Shown here: in pieces, positions 6,762 through 15,354 of the stretch
Position numbering within the stretch: the stretch's first letter is position 1
How the letters are laid out: each line of letters starts with the position of its first letter
NCBI GenBank assembly: GCA_045636025.1
Contig: JAZTWP010000084.1
Location: 1 to 22,859 of the forward strand
Direction: 5' to 3'
DNA: 22,859 bases
Source of the DNA: UBA1081 sp045636025
Lineage (GTDB): Bacteria; Bacillota; Clostridia; Oscillospirales; Acutalibacteraceae
Position numbers and translations under genes: made by a program
The notes under the pieces: model-generated
The model's input: only the letters and a program-made list of their open reading frames with translations
Database searches by the model: none
What the model was told of the DNA's origin: nothing

Positions 6762-8055
6762 ATTCTTTCTCTCCGAAAATAATTTCTGTTGCATTTTTCA
6801 ACGAGCTGACCGTGAAATCCTGACCTGCATTTTCTTCTCCTATGAGAATTGTTTTTGTGCCTGCGTTTTTACCTGCGAGAATGTCATTTTCGCTGTCACC
6901 GACCATAAAAGACTCAGTAAGATCAATGCATAAATCTTCTGCAGCTTTTCTGAGCATTCCGTCTTTCGGTTTTCTGCAACCGCAATCTGTTTTAAGCTCT
7001 TTTATTTCTCCGTCAAAGCCTTTATGCGGGTGATGAGGGCAGAAGTAAATGCCGTTGAGATAAGCACCTTTTTCGCCAAGAAGAGTCTCGAGTTTATTGT
7101 GAATGTTTTTCAGTTCCTCAAAGGTGACTTCACCTCTTGCAATCACGGGCTGATTTGTAACAACTACGGCAAGATATCCGTTGTCGTTTATCATTCTGAT
7201 GGCTTCAGCGGCACCGTCGCAAAGCTCAAGGGCGTTTATGTCTGTAAGAAAACCTTTGTATACATTGATTGTGCCGTCACGATCAAGAAAAACGGCTTTT
7301 CTTTTTGTTTCTGTGCTGAGCATTCCGGGAATACCGTTTTCGATATCCTTTGTCACCTGCTCATATCTTTCGGGTGTGCCCATATCTTTTATATATTCTG
7401 CAGTATCAAGACAGAAGAGTCGGCCTGTTTCTGCAAGAGGAATAAGAATATCTCTGTCAAGGTCGCAGGGTGTGTTTTCAGGCAGAGTTTCTGCAATTTT
7501 TTTTGAAAGTATGTGAATTCCCGCATTCACTCTGTTTGCAAAGAATCCGTTTCTGTTGTCTTTGGTAATAAATCGTGTTACTGCATTGTTTTCGTCTGCT
7601 TCAACGAGAGTGCTGTCATAAGGATGTGCATTCGGATGTGTGAGAACCGTGGCAAGAGCATTTTTTTCTTTATGTAACGCAAGGAGCTTTTTAAGATCTG
7701 CATCAAAGAACAGATCACCGTTGATAAAGAAAAAATCGTCAGACAATTTATCTTTTATCGCAGAGAGTGCACCTGCCGTGCCAAGGGGAGTATTTTCATT
7801 GAAATATTTTATCTTTACACCGAAAGGTTTGCCCGTAACGGGAGAAATTCCGCTACCGTCGCCAAAATAATTCTTAATTTTGTCACCGAGATGCCCCGTT
7901 GTTATGATAATGTCGTCAAAACCCTGTTTGCGCAGGGTTTCAATCTGATATTCAAGAATGCTTTTGCCGTGAATTGTTATCATCGGTTTTGGTATATCAC
8001 AGGCAACAGAAGAAATTCTCGTGCCTTTACCGCCTGCTGAGATAACGGTTTTCAT
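6754..8055 (-). CDS. Fusion: heptose-1-phosphate guanylyltransferase + heptose-1,7-bisphosphate phosphatase
   Basis: A 433-residue two-domain protein. Residues 1-240 are a sugar-nucleotidyltransferase: GGKGTR (8-13), KPMITIHGKSILEYQ (23-37) and the Mg-binding NGDLFFDAD (112-120). This matches HddC, which makes GDP-D-glycero-alpha-D-manno-heptose. Residues 250-433 are a HAD phosphatase of the GmhB type: nucleophile D258 and acid D260 in FLDRDGT, TNQ (300-302), zinc-site cysteines and histidines in CPHHPH (339-344) and CGC (358-360), and GDSENDI (386-392). The start at 8055 has GGGAG upstream and lies 4 bases after the hddA stop; an earlier in-frame ATG at 8130 would overlap hddA by 71 bases. 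Between hddA and gmhA, the fusion supplies the two remaining steps. GTP specificity is inferred from the hddA partner. Confidence 0.88.
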   Translation of the reverse strand: MKTVISAGGKGTRISSVACDIPKPMITIHGKSILEYQIETLRKQGFDDIIITTGHLGDKIKNYFGDGSGISPVTGKPFGVKIKYFNENTPLGTAGALSAIKDKLSDDFFFINGDLFFDADLKKLLALHKEKNALATVLTHPNAHPYDSTLVEADENNAVTRFITKDNRNGFFANRVNAGIHILSKKIAETLPENTPCDLDRDILIPLAETGRLFCLDTAEYIKDMGTPERYEQVTKDIENGIPGMLSTETKRKAVFLDRDGTINVYKGFLTDINALELCDGAAEAIRMINDNGYLAVVVTNQPVIARGEVTFEELKNIHNKLETLLGEKGAYLNGIYFCPHHPHKGFDGEIKELKTDCGCRKPKDGMLRKAAEDLCIDLTESFMVGDSENDILAGKNAGTKTILIGEENAGQDFTVSSLKNATEIIFGEKEYE

Positions 8056-8059
8056 TTTT

Positions 8060-9058
8060 TCACTCCCTTGTTGAAAAATCGGTTTCGGGTGCAAAGTGAA
8101 TAATCTTTGTGCCTCCGTTTTCAAACTCAAACGGAATATGTAAACAGCCTGACATTGAATTTATGAGTTTTTCTCTGTTTTCCGCGTTAACATAAAATAT
8201 AAGATGACCGCCGCCGCCTGCACCGAGAAGTTTTCCTCCGAGAGCGCCTGCACTGATACCTTTCTGATACAGACTGTCGATATGGTCTGTTGTGACAGAA
8301 GAGCCTGTCTGCTTTTTAAGCTTCCAGTTTTCGTCAAGAAGTCTTCCGAAATCATCAATATCTCTATCTGATGAAACAAGAATTTTTTCTGCTTCGTCAA
8401 CAAGTCCGAGCATTTTTTTCAGCATGGCAGTCTGAGTGTAGGGTTTGTTTGTTTTCTGCACATCTGCAGAAAATCTTGTAAATCCCGTAAAAAACATAAC
8501 AAGATTTTTTTCAAGAGTCTTTTTTCTTTCATTGCTGATTGCAACGGGGCAGACCTCATAACCGTCTGCCGTGAAATTGATTCTGTTGAATCCTCCGAAA
8601 GAAGCTGCAATCTGATCCTGAAGACCGCCTATTTCTCCGCAAAGTGTTCTTTCAAGATAAATTGCATCGTCTGCGAGTTTTTTTGCGTCGGTAAACTGAC
8701 CTTTCATTGCATAAAAGGCATTGAGCATTCCCACCGCAAAAGAACTGCTTGTGCCCAGTCCCGAACGGGCAGGCAGGTCAGCTTCGTAAGCGAGTCTGAT
8801 GTTTTCAACAGACAGCATTTTCATTGCATTTCTGATTGCGGGATGTTCAATTTCATCTGTCGAAGAAACGTGTTCTTTTTTTGAATAAACAAGCTCAGTT
8901 CCGTAGTCAAAGAAGTTGGGGAGTCTGCGCACATTGACGTAACAGTATTTGTCAATTGTTGTGGAAAGAACGGAACCGCCGTGTTCATTGAAAAATTCTC
9001 TGAAATCTGTTCCGCCTCCGAAAAAAGACATACGGAAAGGCGTTTTTGTGATAATCAT
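8060..9058 (-). CDS. hddA: D-glycero-alpha-D-manno-heptose 7-phosphate kinase (GHMP kinase)
   Basis: A 332-residue GHMP-superfamily kinase. The N-terminal TPFRMSFFGGGTDF (6-19), the ATP-binding LPARSGLGTSSS (95-106) and the C-terminal GGKLLGAGGGGHL (274-286) are the family's hallmark motifs. FFGGGTDF is typical of the HddA/FKP-like sugar kinase branch. It would phosphorylate D-glycero-D-manno-heptose 7-phosphate at C1 to the alpha-1,7-bisphosphate, the substrate of the GmhB domain next door. The start at 9058 fits the family N-terminus MIITKTPFR; upstream GGGGG is a modest ribosome site. A 20-residue longer frame from 9118 would include the promoter region. It is the first gene of the heptose operon. 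Confidence 0.9.
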   Translation of the reverse strand: MIITKTPFRMSFFGGGTDFREFFNEHGGSVLSTTIDKYCYVNVRRLPNFFDYGTELVYSKKEHVSSTDEIEHPAIRNAMKMLSVENIRLAYEADLPARSGLGTSSSFAVGMLNAFYAMKGQFTDAKKLADDAIYLERTLCGEIGGLQDQIAASFGGFNRINFTADGYEVCPVAISNERKKTLEKNLVMFFTGFTRFSADVQKTNKPYTQTAMLKKMLGLVDEAEKILVSSDRDIDDFGRLLDENWKLKKQTGSSVTTDHIDSLYQKGISAGALGGKLLGAGGGGHLIFYVNAENREKLINSMSGCLHIPFEFENGGTKIIHFAPETDFSTRE

Positions 9059-9089
9059 AGAAAAACCCCCGAAATTACACTCTTTTTTT

Positions 9090-9118
9090 ATTTTATCACA
9101 AAAAACACAATTCCTCAA
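9090..9118 (-). promoter_or_regulatory. Probable promoter of the heptose operon
   Basis: Minus-strand TTGAGG (9113-9118), a 17-base spacer and TAAAAT (9090-9095) lie in the 63-base gap between gerKC and hddA. There is no terminator in this gap, so read-through from the germination operon is also possible. Confidence 0.55.
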
Positions 9119-9121
9119 GAC

Positions 9122-10234
9122 CTATCTTGTAATTGTCATCTGACCGATTCTGCCGACTTTTACTTCTGCAGAGATGCTAACTTCTGATTCTGATACAAAA
9201 TTGTTTATATCATCAGCCGCATCTTTATACACCGACGGATATTTTCTGTAAAACATCTGAGTCATACGGAAAATATCACATTTTTCATCTTTCAGTATTC
9301 TGCTGATGAGTGCATCTGTACCTGATGTAATATATTCCTTTGCGGCTTTTTCGATTTTTGCAACATCTTCTGCATTAAGGTCTGTAAATTTTTCACTTTC
9401 ATATTCCGTGATATCAACAGTCATACTGATTTTTATATCAAAAGCAGGTTTGCCGTTTCTTAGTGAAACCTTTGTTTTTGTGTCTGTTTTCATAATTTCA
9501 AGTGCAGCACGGAGATTCTCTGCAGAAATGCTGAAAGTACCTTTTTTTGCTTTATCTGTCAGAAGAAGAGTAAAAAATGTTTCCTCGGAAGAAAGCTGTA
9601 ATCTGTCCTCCGAAAAAGCAGATGAACCTGTTATTTTAACCGTTTTATCTTTGCCGTATTCATCTGTGATTTCCGCAAGTGGCAGAAGAAATGATGAATT
9701 TTTTTCAAGCGACAGATTCACCGTGTTGAAAAGCTCCGTATCGGCACTTCGGCTGTTTTCTGCTGTCTGCTCAATTTCGGATTCAATGAGCTTTGCCGTG
9801 CTTTCACCGGGTGTTTTTATGCTGAGGATATCACTTGCTTTCCCCGTTGCCGATACGACATATACGTCAGGACGGGAAGTGTATTCACGTACAAAGAAAT
9901 TGAGTGTTTTTATCATTCTCTCACCCGTAACTTCAGAGCCGAGAATTATAATTCTGTTCTGGCTGTAAAGAGGGTATTTCCCCGTGGCTTCTGTAAGAGA
10001 TGAAATGGCTTCTGCCGTTGTTTCACCCTTTACGGTGTAAGTCCTGCTCTGTGAATCTTCTTCGTTTGCCGTTTCAAGCACCTGAACGGTCACTTCGTAA
10101 ACATCATTCTTGATGTCATAATCAACACCGATACCTTCAATCACAAGGCGGTATCTGATTTCGGTATTCTCGGGCATACAGGCTGTCAGGGGTAACAGCA
10201 GAAACACACAAAGCAAAGCGCTAAGTTTTTTCAT
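9122..10234 (-). CDS. gerKC: Spore germinant receptor C subunit, Ger(x)C lipoprotein
   Basis: A 370-residue lipoprotein with lipobox LTAC (Cys19). After the signal come the Ger(x)C features: RLVIEGIGVDYD early in the mature protein, and a long C-terminal domain with the YRKYPSVY segment near residues 329-336. GerC subunits sit on the outer face of the spore inner membrane and complete the GerA-type receptor that senses small-molecule germinants. The gene overlaps the end of gerKB by 14 bases, and its start codon is followed by the expected signal peptide. The suffix K is used generically; the germinant cannot be told from sequence. Confidence 0.9.
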   Translation of the reverse strand: MKKLSALLCVFLLLPLTACMPENTEIRYRLVIEGIGVDYDIKNDVYEVTVQVLETANEEDSQSRTYTVKGETTAEAISSLTEATGKYPLYSQNRIIILGSEVTGERMIKTLNFFVREYTSRPDVYVVSATGKASDILSIKTPGESTAKLIESEIEQTAENSRSADTELFNTVNLSLEKNSSFLLPLAEITDEYGKDKTVKITGSSAFSEDRLQLSSEETFFTLLLTDKAKKGTFSISAENLRAALEIMKTDTKTKVSLRNGKPAFDIKISMTVDITEYESEKFTDLNAEDVAKIEKAAKEYITSGTDALISRILKDEKCDIFRMTQMFYRKYPSVYKDAADDINNFVSESEVSISAEVKVGRIGQMTITR

Positions 10235-11300
10235 TCTTTTTTATCCTTTCTGCAATCATTACAGTTATCGGCAGAAAACATACTGCTGCAATATAAAGAA
10301 TCTGTGTGATATGCGCATTGATAAGCCACGACAGATTGATAAGGTTGCCTGCCAGCGGAATTGTGCAGATAAACATAAGAACTGCTGTTGCCGTGAGATA
10401 AATTCCCCGTTTGTTTCTGCCAAAAAATTCAGACAGCAGATTTGAACAGACAAATAATGTTATTGAAATTTTCACTCCTGCGCAAAGAAGCCATACGCAG
10501 GTAAAAAGTGCATCAAGTCGTTCAATAAAACCGAACTGAGCAAGAACAGAAAGCGAATACATACTGAAAAGCTGTGTGTTGCCGTATTTTCCGAGCACAC
10601 CCGACATAACAAGCTCAGCAATAAACATAACAGCAGAAATGAGCAATGCAAAAGTAAAAATGTGTTTCGGTTTCTGATTTTTTACATATCCTGGCATAAG
10701 AATTACAAGTGCGGTTTCACCTGTCCTTGAAGCGGAATAAAAAGCTGTTGAAAGAATGTTGCCCGCGCCTGATTCAAAAGCAGGTGTGAAATTCAGAATA
10801 TCAAAATCTGCACTTTGTGTTGCAAAAACAAAAAATAATGAAAACAGCACAGGGAAAAGCATCACAACTGCAGATCTGCCCATTGACTCGATACCTTTGA
10901 ATGCAATATATGCCGAAAAGAGCAGCATCATAAAAATAAAGAAAAGTATATTTGTGTCGGGAAACATAACAGACCCCGTGAAGATTCCGAATCTTACGCA
11001 GGTTATAACTCCAAGATACATCGCTTCTGCAAAATAAATCACACAGAGAATTTTGCCGAAAACAGGTGAAACAGAGGCGGCTCTTGCGGTAATTGACTGT
11101 GAATTATCCTGCTTTATAAATACCGCAACGGGTATAACCGTAACAAAAAGAAAAACAGCCGTGAATACAGTCATTATAACTCTGTCTGTTGTTTCAAGCT
11201 GTGTCCTCAGACTTACGATATATGTGACAAGCGCAAAAATACGGCTGAGAAACAGAATTGTAAAGAACTGAAAAGGTGTTATTTTAGCTTTCGGTGTCAT
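10221..11300 (-). CDS. gerKB: Spore germinant receptor B subunit (amino-acid permease-like)
   Basis: A 359-residue integral membrane protein with about ten hydrophobic segments, belonging to the GerAB/endospore germination permease branch of the APC superfamily. The N-terminus (KITPFQFFTILFLSRI) is typical. In characterised receptors this subunit carries the ligand pocket. It overlaps gerKA by 17 bases and gerKC by 14, so the three are translationally coupled. Its length matches the family (about 360). Confidence 0.92.
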   Translation of the reverse strand: MTPKAKITPFQFFTILFLSRIFALVTYIVSLRTQLETTDRVIMTVFTAVFLFVTVIPVAVFIKQDNSQSITARAASVSPVFGKILCVIYFAEAMYLGVITCVRFGIFTGSVMFPDTNILFFIFMMLLFSAYIAFKGIESMGRSAVVMLFPVLFSLFFVFATQSADFDILNFTPAFESGAGNILSTAFYSASRTGETALVILMPGYVKNQKPKHIFTFALLISAVMFIAELVMSGVLGKYGNTQLFSMYSLSVLAQFGFIERLDALFTCVWLLCAGVKISITLFVCSNLLSEFFGRNKRGIYLTATAVLMFICTIPLAGNLINLSWLINAHITQILYIAAVCFLPITVMIAERIKKNEKT

Positions 11301-12822
11301 GTCGTGTTGTACCTCTCAGTTTCTGTATAAGAAAATTGCGTCTGCCGGTCTTTTTCCAACCTGAAAATATTACAGAATCCCTTGTTGCATATCTGTCAAA
11401 CGGTGAAATAGGTGCAGTAAAGGGAATGCCGAATGAATTCATTGAACAAATGTCGCACAGTACAAATGAGAAGCCGAGCATTATTCCGTACAGACCCATT
11501 GTTCCGCCGAGAATAATAAAAATAAGCCTGAGAATTGATGAGGGCTGATGAAGTGACGGTAAAACAGCAGAGCAGATTGCCGTGATTGCCACAATTATGA
11601 GCATCGGTGCGCTGATAAGACTTGCGGAAACTGCCGCATCACCTATAACAAGAGCACCAACGATGCTTACCGTGTGCCCCACGGATTTTGGCATACGCAG
11701 TCCCGCTTCTCTCACAATTTCATATATAAAGTGAATGATGAGCGATTCAATCGTCAGTGGGAAAGGTGTATTCTGAAGTGAAGCCACCACGTCAGAGAGC
11801 ACTTCCTTGGGGAAAATCTCCTGATGAAAAGTGCCCACGGCAACATAAGTGCCGGGAAGAAATACAGCAAGAATAAAACAGATAATTTTCAGTATTCTTG
11901 TGATAGCTGCATAATAAGGTCTGTTGAGATAATCGTCAAGAGAGTGGAAGTTTTCAATAAACAGATACGGCACGATAATTGCGTAGGGCGCACCGTCAAC
12001 AATAATACCTATTCTGCCCTCTGCAATTTTTGCGCTGAAAACATCGGGTCTTTCTGTTGTTCCCACAGTTGTGAAAAAAGAAATCCGTCTGTTTTCAAGA
12101 AAAGGTCGCAGTGCCCCTGCACCGCATACAAAATCAAGAGTAATGTTTTTTAATCTGTTTTTTACATCTTTCACAATTTCAGGGTCAGCTCTTTTTGCGT
12201 GATAGCAAACAACCACGGAATTGTTTCCCGTTGCTCCCGCTGTTATTGTCTCAAAACGGATAAAGGGACTTTTTAGCCTTCTTCTTACAAGAGTCACGTT
12301 GTCCTTGTACATATCCGCAAAACCTTCGTGTGAGCCGTTTTCCTGAGATTCAGATTCGGGTGACTGCACACTTCGTCTGGGATATCCCTGTACGCTGAAA
12401 GCACGGCAGAGGGAAACTTTGTCAACAAAAAGAAGCATACAGCCCGACAGAAGAAACTGCACAGCCTGTTTCATCGTCACGGCTTCCTTTGCGTCACATT
12501 CACTTGCTCTGAATGAACACAGGTGCTCGTAGATTTCAGCCGGTGTTGTTATGATTTTTGTCACGTTGAGAGAAGGCTCCACTACAGCCTGTGATGCGTG
12601 CAGACCGTTATACATTCCGTCAAGTGCAACAAAAGCAATTCTCACCGAGTTTACTTCTGATTCTTTTATAACAAGGTCAAAACTTTCTCCGAAAAGTTCT
12701 TTTATTGTCATCAGATTTTTTGAAAGTGAACTGTTTATTTCTTCGGGAATCAGTTCATTGTCATCACCGAAAGTCACATTATCAGAAACTCTGATTTCTG
12801 AATGATTTCTTTTTCCGAACAT
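11284..12822 (-). CDS. gerKA: Spore germinant receptor A subunit
   Basis: A 512-residue GerA-family protein. The large hydrophilic N-terminal domain (1-285) includes VTLVRRRLKSPFIRFE (176-191). PYLFIENFHSLDDYLNRPYY (285-304) marks entry to the membrane domain, where GTYVAVGTFHQEIFP and REAGLRMPKSVGHTVSIVGA are near-signature GerAA sequences. GerA subunits form oligomeric cation channels that open on germinant binding. It is the first gene of the operon and is divergent from the DUF421 gene. The ribosome site is weak (GGTGG close to the ATG). The usual EPE.E..RG.REGF motif is degenerate (SPESESQENGSHEGF), possibly an adaptation or drift. Confidence 0.94.
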   Translation of the reverse strand: MFGKRNHSEIRVSDNVTFGDDNELIPEEINSSLSKNLMTIKELFGESFDLVIKESEVNSVRIAFVALDGMYNGLHASQAVVEPSLNVTKIITTPAEIYEHLCSFRASECDAKEAVTMKQAVQFLLSGCMLLFVDKVSLCRAFSVQGYPRRSVQSPESESQENGSHEGFADMYKDNVTLVRRRLKSPFIRFETITAGATGNNSVVVCYHAKRADPEIVKDVKNRLKNITLDFVCGAGALRPFLENRRISFFTTVGTTERPDVFSAKIAEGRIGIIVDGAPYAIIVPYLFIENFHSLDDYLNRPYYAAITRILKIICFILAVFLPGTYVAVGTFHQEIFPKEVLSDVVASLQNTPFPLTIESLIIHFIYEIVREAGLRMPKSVGHTVSIVGALVIGDAAVSASLISAPMLIIVAITAICSAVLPSLHQPSSILRLIFIILGGTMGLYGIMLGFSFVLCDICSMNSFGIPFTAPISPFDRYATRDSVIFSGWKKTGRRNFLIQKLRGTTRHDTES

Positions 12823-12901
12823 ATTACCACCGTTAGTAGTTGTTTCCTTTTCTGCTTTGAATATACAGAACTTTTTATCAGAAAATAAACATGGTGATAA
12901 T

Positions 12902-13570
12902 ATGATTTCTGCAATTCTTAAAACTACAATACTTTATTTTTTTCTGACAGTTGTTGTCCGCATTATGGGAAAAAGGCAGATAGGGCAGTTGCAACCCGGA
13001 GAACTTGTGGTAACAATTATGATTTCCGAACTGGCTGTTCTGCCTCTTGAAGATGAAAATGTTGAGCTTTGGAAAGCGATTGTTCCTGTTGTTTCACTTG
13101 CATTGCTTGAAATTGCCGTGTCGTTTGTTGCGCTCAAAAGCATAAAACTCAGAGCATTGCTTCAGGGAAATTCCGTAATTGTCATAAGAAACGGTCAGCC
13201 TGATGTAAAGCAGATGAGAAAACTTCGTTATTCAACCGATGACTTACTGGAAGCACTCAGACAGAAAGATGTGTTCAATATTGAAGATGTTCAGTATGCC
13301 GTTGCGGAAACAGACGGTTCTCTGAGTGTTTTACTCAAGCCTGAAAAAAGAAATGCAACCGTATCTGATGTTGGTGCAAGGCCCGATGACAGCGGTTTTC
13401 CTCGTGTTATCATAAGTGACGGACGGACACTCGGTGCACAGATAAAGAAAAGTGTGCTGACAGAAAAGGATGTTGAAAAGTATCTGAAAACAAGAAAAAC
13501 AGAAAAAAAAGATGTGCTGATTATGACTGTTGATGACAGGGGTAATATCACGCTTGTGACAAAAAAATAA
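12902..13570 (+). CDS. DUF421 membrane protein (YetF/YcaP family)
   Basis: A 222-residue protein. Two or three membrane helices occupy residues 1-80, including the family motif RIMGKRQIGQLQPGELVVTI (20-39). They are followed by the cytosolic YetF domain with VIVIRNGQP (92-100), the basic KQMRKLRYSTDDLLEALRQK and a DVQYAVAETDGSLSV stretch. The start at 12902 is preferred: it has GGTGAT upstream and begins directly with the first helix. A TTG-initiated frame from 12857 would add a 15-residue polar leader. DUF421 proteins of spore formers are found in spoVA-linked operons and alter spore resistance. Its position 79 bases from gerKA fits a spore-membrane role, though this is by association. Confidence 0.85.
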   Translation: MISAILKTTILYFFLTVVVRIMGKRQIGQLQPGELVVTIMISELAVLPLEDENVELWKAIVPVVSLALLEIAVSFVALKSIKLRALLQGNSVIVIRNGQPDVKQMRKLRYSTDDLLEALRQKDVFNIEDVQYAVAETDGSLSVLLKPEKRNATVSDVGARPDDSGFPRVIISDGRTLGAQIKKSVLTEKDVEKYLKTRKTEKKDVLIMTVDDRGNITLVTKK

Positions 13571-13591
13571 GCAGCCCGTTTATCGGACTGC
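13571..13591 (-). terminator. Intrinsic terminator between convergent DUF421 and rluD-like genes
   Basis: GCAGCCCG (13571-13578), loop TTTAT, CGGACTGC (13584-13591). On the minus strand the stem closes with a G-U pair and is followed by TTATTTTTTT, so it mainly terminates the rluD-side operon. In the plus direction the tract (TAATTTATTTT) is weaker, and the stem starts immediately after the DUF421 stop codon. Confidence 0.82.
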
Positions 13592-13597
13592 TGTAAT

Positions 13598-14563
13598 TTA
13601 TTTTGTCAGATTTTCAAAATCATCTCTGAACCAGACATCTTCTGCTTCAAATGATTTGTTTTTCAGATAAGAGAGAATGCCCGAATCGGTGGTAAATGTG
13701 AATTTGAGCTTGTATGAATAAAGCAGCTGCTTTTTATAACCACCGAACTTTTTGTTTGTTTCGTTTGTACCGTATTTGCCGTCTCCGAGAAGAGGACAGC
13801 CGATATGGGCAAAATGTGCTCTTATCTGATGAGTTCTGCCTGTGTGAAGAATGACATCGGCAAGGCACAGACCGTTTCTTTTTTCAAGCACGGTGTACTC
13901 AGTTATCATTGTTTTTCCGCCGTCAAAAGGCTTGTTTTTTACACGTACTTTGTTTTTGCTCTCATCCTTGATCATATAAGCAGTGAGAGTTGCTCTGTCT
14001 TCGGGAGGATAGCCTACAAGTACGCAGAGATAACGCTTTTCAATCTCTCTGTCTTTGATTTTCTGGTTGAGAATACGGAGTGCTTCTGCATTTTTTGCGG
14101 CAATAACAATACCGCCTGTGTTTCTGTCTATACGGTTGGCAAGAGCAGGCGCAAAAGAAGCTTCACTTTTAGGGTCGTATTCGCCTTTTTCATAAAGGTA
14201 TCTCTGCACACGTGTTATGAGTGTGTCAACATATTCACCCTCGTCGGGATGTGACAGCACGCCTGCCTTTTTGTTGAGCAGAATGATATTTTCATCTTCA
14301 TAAATTATATCAAGACTTGCGGGAGCTTTAAGGAAATCATATTTATCCTGCTTGACTTCAAAGAATTCGTCGTTGATATACATCTCAACAAGGTCACCCA
14401 CATTGAGTTTTGTTGATATATCACTTTTTTTGCCGTTGACTTTGATTCTTTTGAGTCTTATATATTTGTACATAAGATTCTTCGGCAGCATAGGTGCTGC
14501 TTTTGCTATGAATTTATCAAGCCTTTTGTCGGCATCGTTTTTAGTTATTGTAAAACTTCTCAT
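13598..14563 (-). CDS. RluD/RluC-family 23S rRNA pseudouridine synthase
   Basis: A 321-residue protein with an N-terminal S4 RNA-binding domain (about 1-65, KRLDKFIAK...KRIKVNGKK) and a PseudoU_synth_2 catalytic domain. The catalytic aspartate is D146 in RIDRNTGG (144-151). LHTGRTHQIRAHFAHIGCPLLGDGKYG further on is the second family signature. It isomerises uridines in large-subunit rRNA. Which sites it modifies (RluC-like or RluD-like) cannot be separated here. It overlaps the upstream zinc-ribbon gene by four bases (ATGA), indicating coupling, and is the last gene before the terminator. Confidence 0.93.
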   Translation of the reverse strand: MRSFTITKNDADKRLDKFIAKAAPMLPKNLMYKYIRLKRIKVNGKKSDISTKLNVGDLVEMYINDEFFEVKQDKYDFLKAPASLDIIYEDENIILLNKKAGVLSHPDEGEYVDTLITRVQRYLYEKGEYDPKSEASFAPALANRIDRNTGGIVIAAKNAEALRILNQKIKDREIEKRYLCVLVGYPPEDRATLTAYMIKDESKNKVRVKNKPFDGGKTMITEYTVLEKRNGLCLADVILHTGRTHQIRAHFAHIGCPLLGDGKYGTNETNKKFGGYKKQLLYSYKLKFTFTTDSGILSYLKNKSFEAEDVWFRDDFENLTK

Positions 14564-15330
14564 ATTTTTTTAAGCTCTTCGATTGCGTTATTGATGTCCT
14601 GAAGTTCAAGTTCTGCAAGTTCTTTTCGCAGAGGTCTGAACTGTTTTTCCGTAATAATGTTGATGGTGAGATTGATTGTGAAGAAAAGAATTCCCACAAA
14701 CAGACTGAAAGACAGCTTCAGCTCAAAAATCTCAGGAATTGATGCGACAAACATTGATGAAGAAACAATAATCATAACGATTGCTGCAATAAATGTCAGG
14801 TTGCTTATTGCACAAAGGAGAATATTTCCCTTTGCGTGATAACCGAAGCAGGAAAGAATAAGTACAAAGAAGTTGAGTACACCTGCTACAATTCCGAGCA
14901 CCACCATTACAAGCGCAAGGAAAAGCATTGTGAATGCCGTACCTGATTTTTCAAGACCCACAAGACTCAGTAATGACAAAATGTCAAGTTTTCCGTTGAC
15001 TATGTCAAGAATCAGACCCAGAGCCGATATGTTTTCAAATCCTGTGGAGAAGGGGAGCTTTGCGTTGAATGAAAACATAGGGAAAAGAAAGAAAAGAAGC
15101 GGTGCAAAGGTCATAACAAGTCTTGCTATTCGCAGTTTTGAGCCGAGAAGAGCATTTTTGAAAGCACCTGTTTTTCTTCTGAAACTTGCAAATGAACGTT
15201 CTGAATTTATCGCATCCTGATCGAGTCTTTCTTCCCAATTGTAGTTAGGAATATTCACTTTGCATACGGGGCATTCAGCCTTGATATCTATGAGTCTGAG
15301 TTTGTAATTACAATGAGGGCACTTTGCCAT
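14560..15330 (-). CDS. Zinc-ribbon membrane protein of unknown function
   Basis: A 256-residue protein that I do not recognise as a named family. The N-terminus holds a four-cysteine zinc ribbon (C4, C7, C20, C23: CPHC...CPVC). A charged stretch (30-65) follows, then about four hydrophobic helices (roughly 67-88, 127-165, 173-195, 203-222) and a helical, acidic C-terminal tail (NAIEELKKI). The ribosome site is strong (AGGAGG). It lies between a YfcC transporter (24 bases) and an rRNA pseudouridine synthase (4-base overlap). Zinc-ribbon plus membrane proteins of this sort are common but uncharacterised in Clostridia. A sensory or scaffold role would be a guess. Confidence 0.72.
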   Translation of the reverse strand: MAKCPHCNYKLRLIDIKAECPVCKVNIPNYNWEERLDQDAINSERSFASFRRKTGAFKNALLGSKLRIARLVMTFAPLLFFLFPMFSFNAKLPFSTGFENISALGLILDIVNGKLDILSLLSLVGLEKSGTAFTMLFLALVMVVLGIVAGVLNFFVLILSCFGYHAKGNILLCAISNLTFIAAIVMIIVSSSMFVASIPEIFELKLSFSLFVGILFFTINLTINIITEKQFRPLRKELAELELQDINNAIEELKKI

Positions 15331-15354
15331 AAATATTCCTCCTGTTTTTTGATT

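Noticed and set aside
9306..9968. 220-codon plus-strand frame opposite gerKC
   Set aside because: The serine/valine-rich translation is a shadow of the lipoprotein gene. It shows no convincing start signal and no recognisable domain.
12858..12887. Possible sigma-G promoter for the DUF421 gene (TGAATA, 17 bases, GAAAATA)
   Set aside because: The -10 matches only 5 of 7 positions, and the start site would fall on the ribosome site, leaving almost no leader. Too weak to list.
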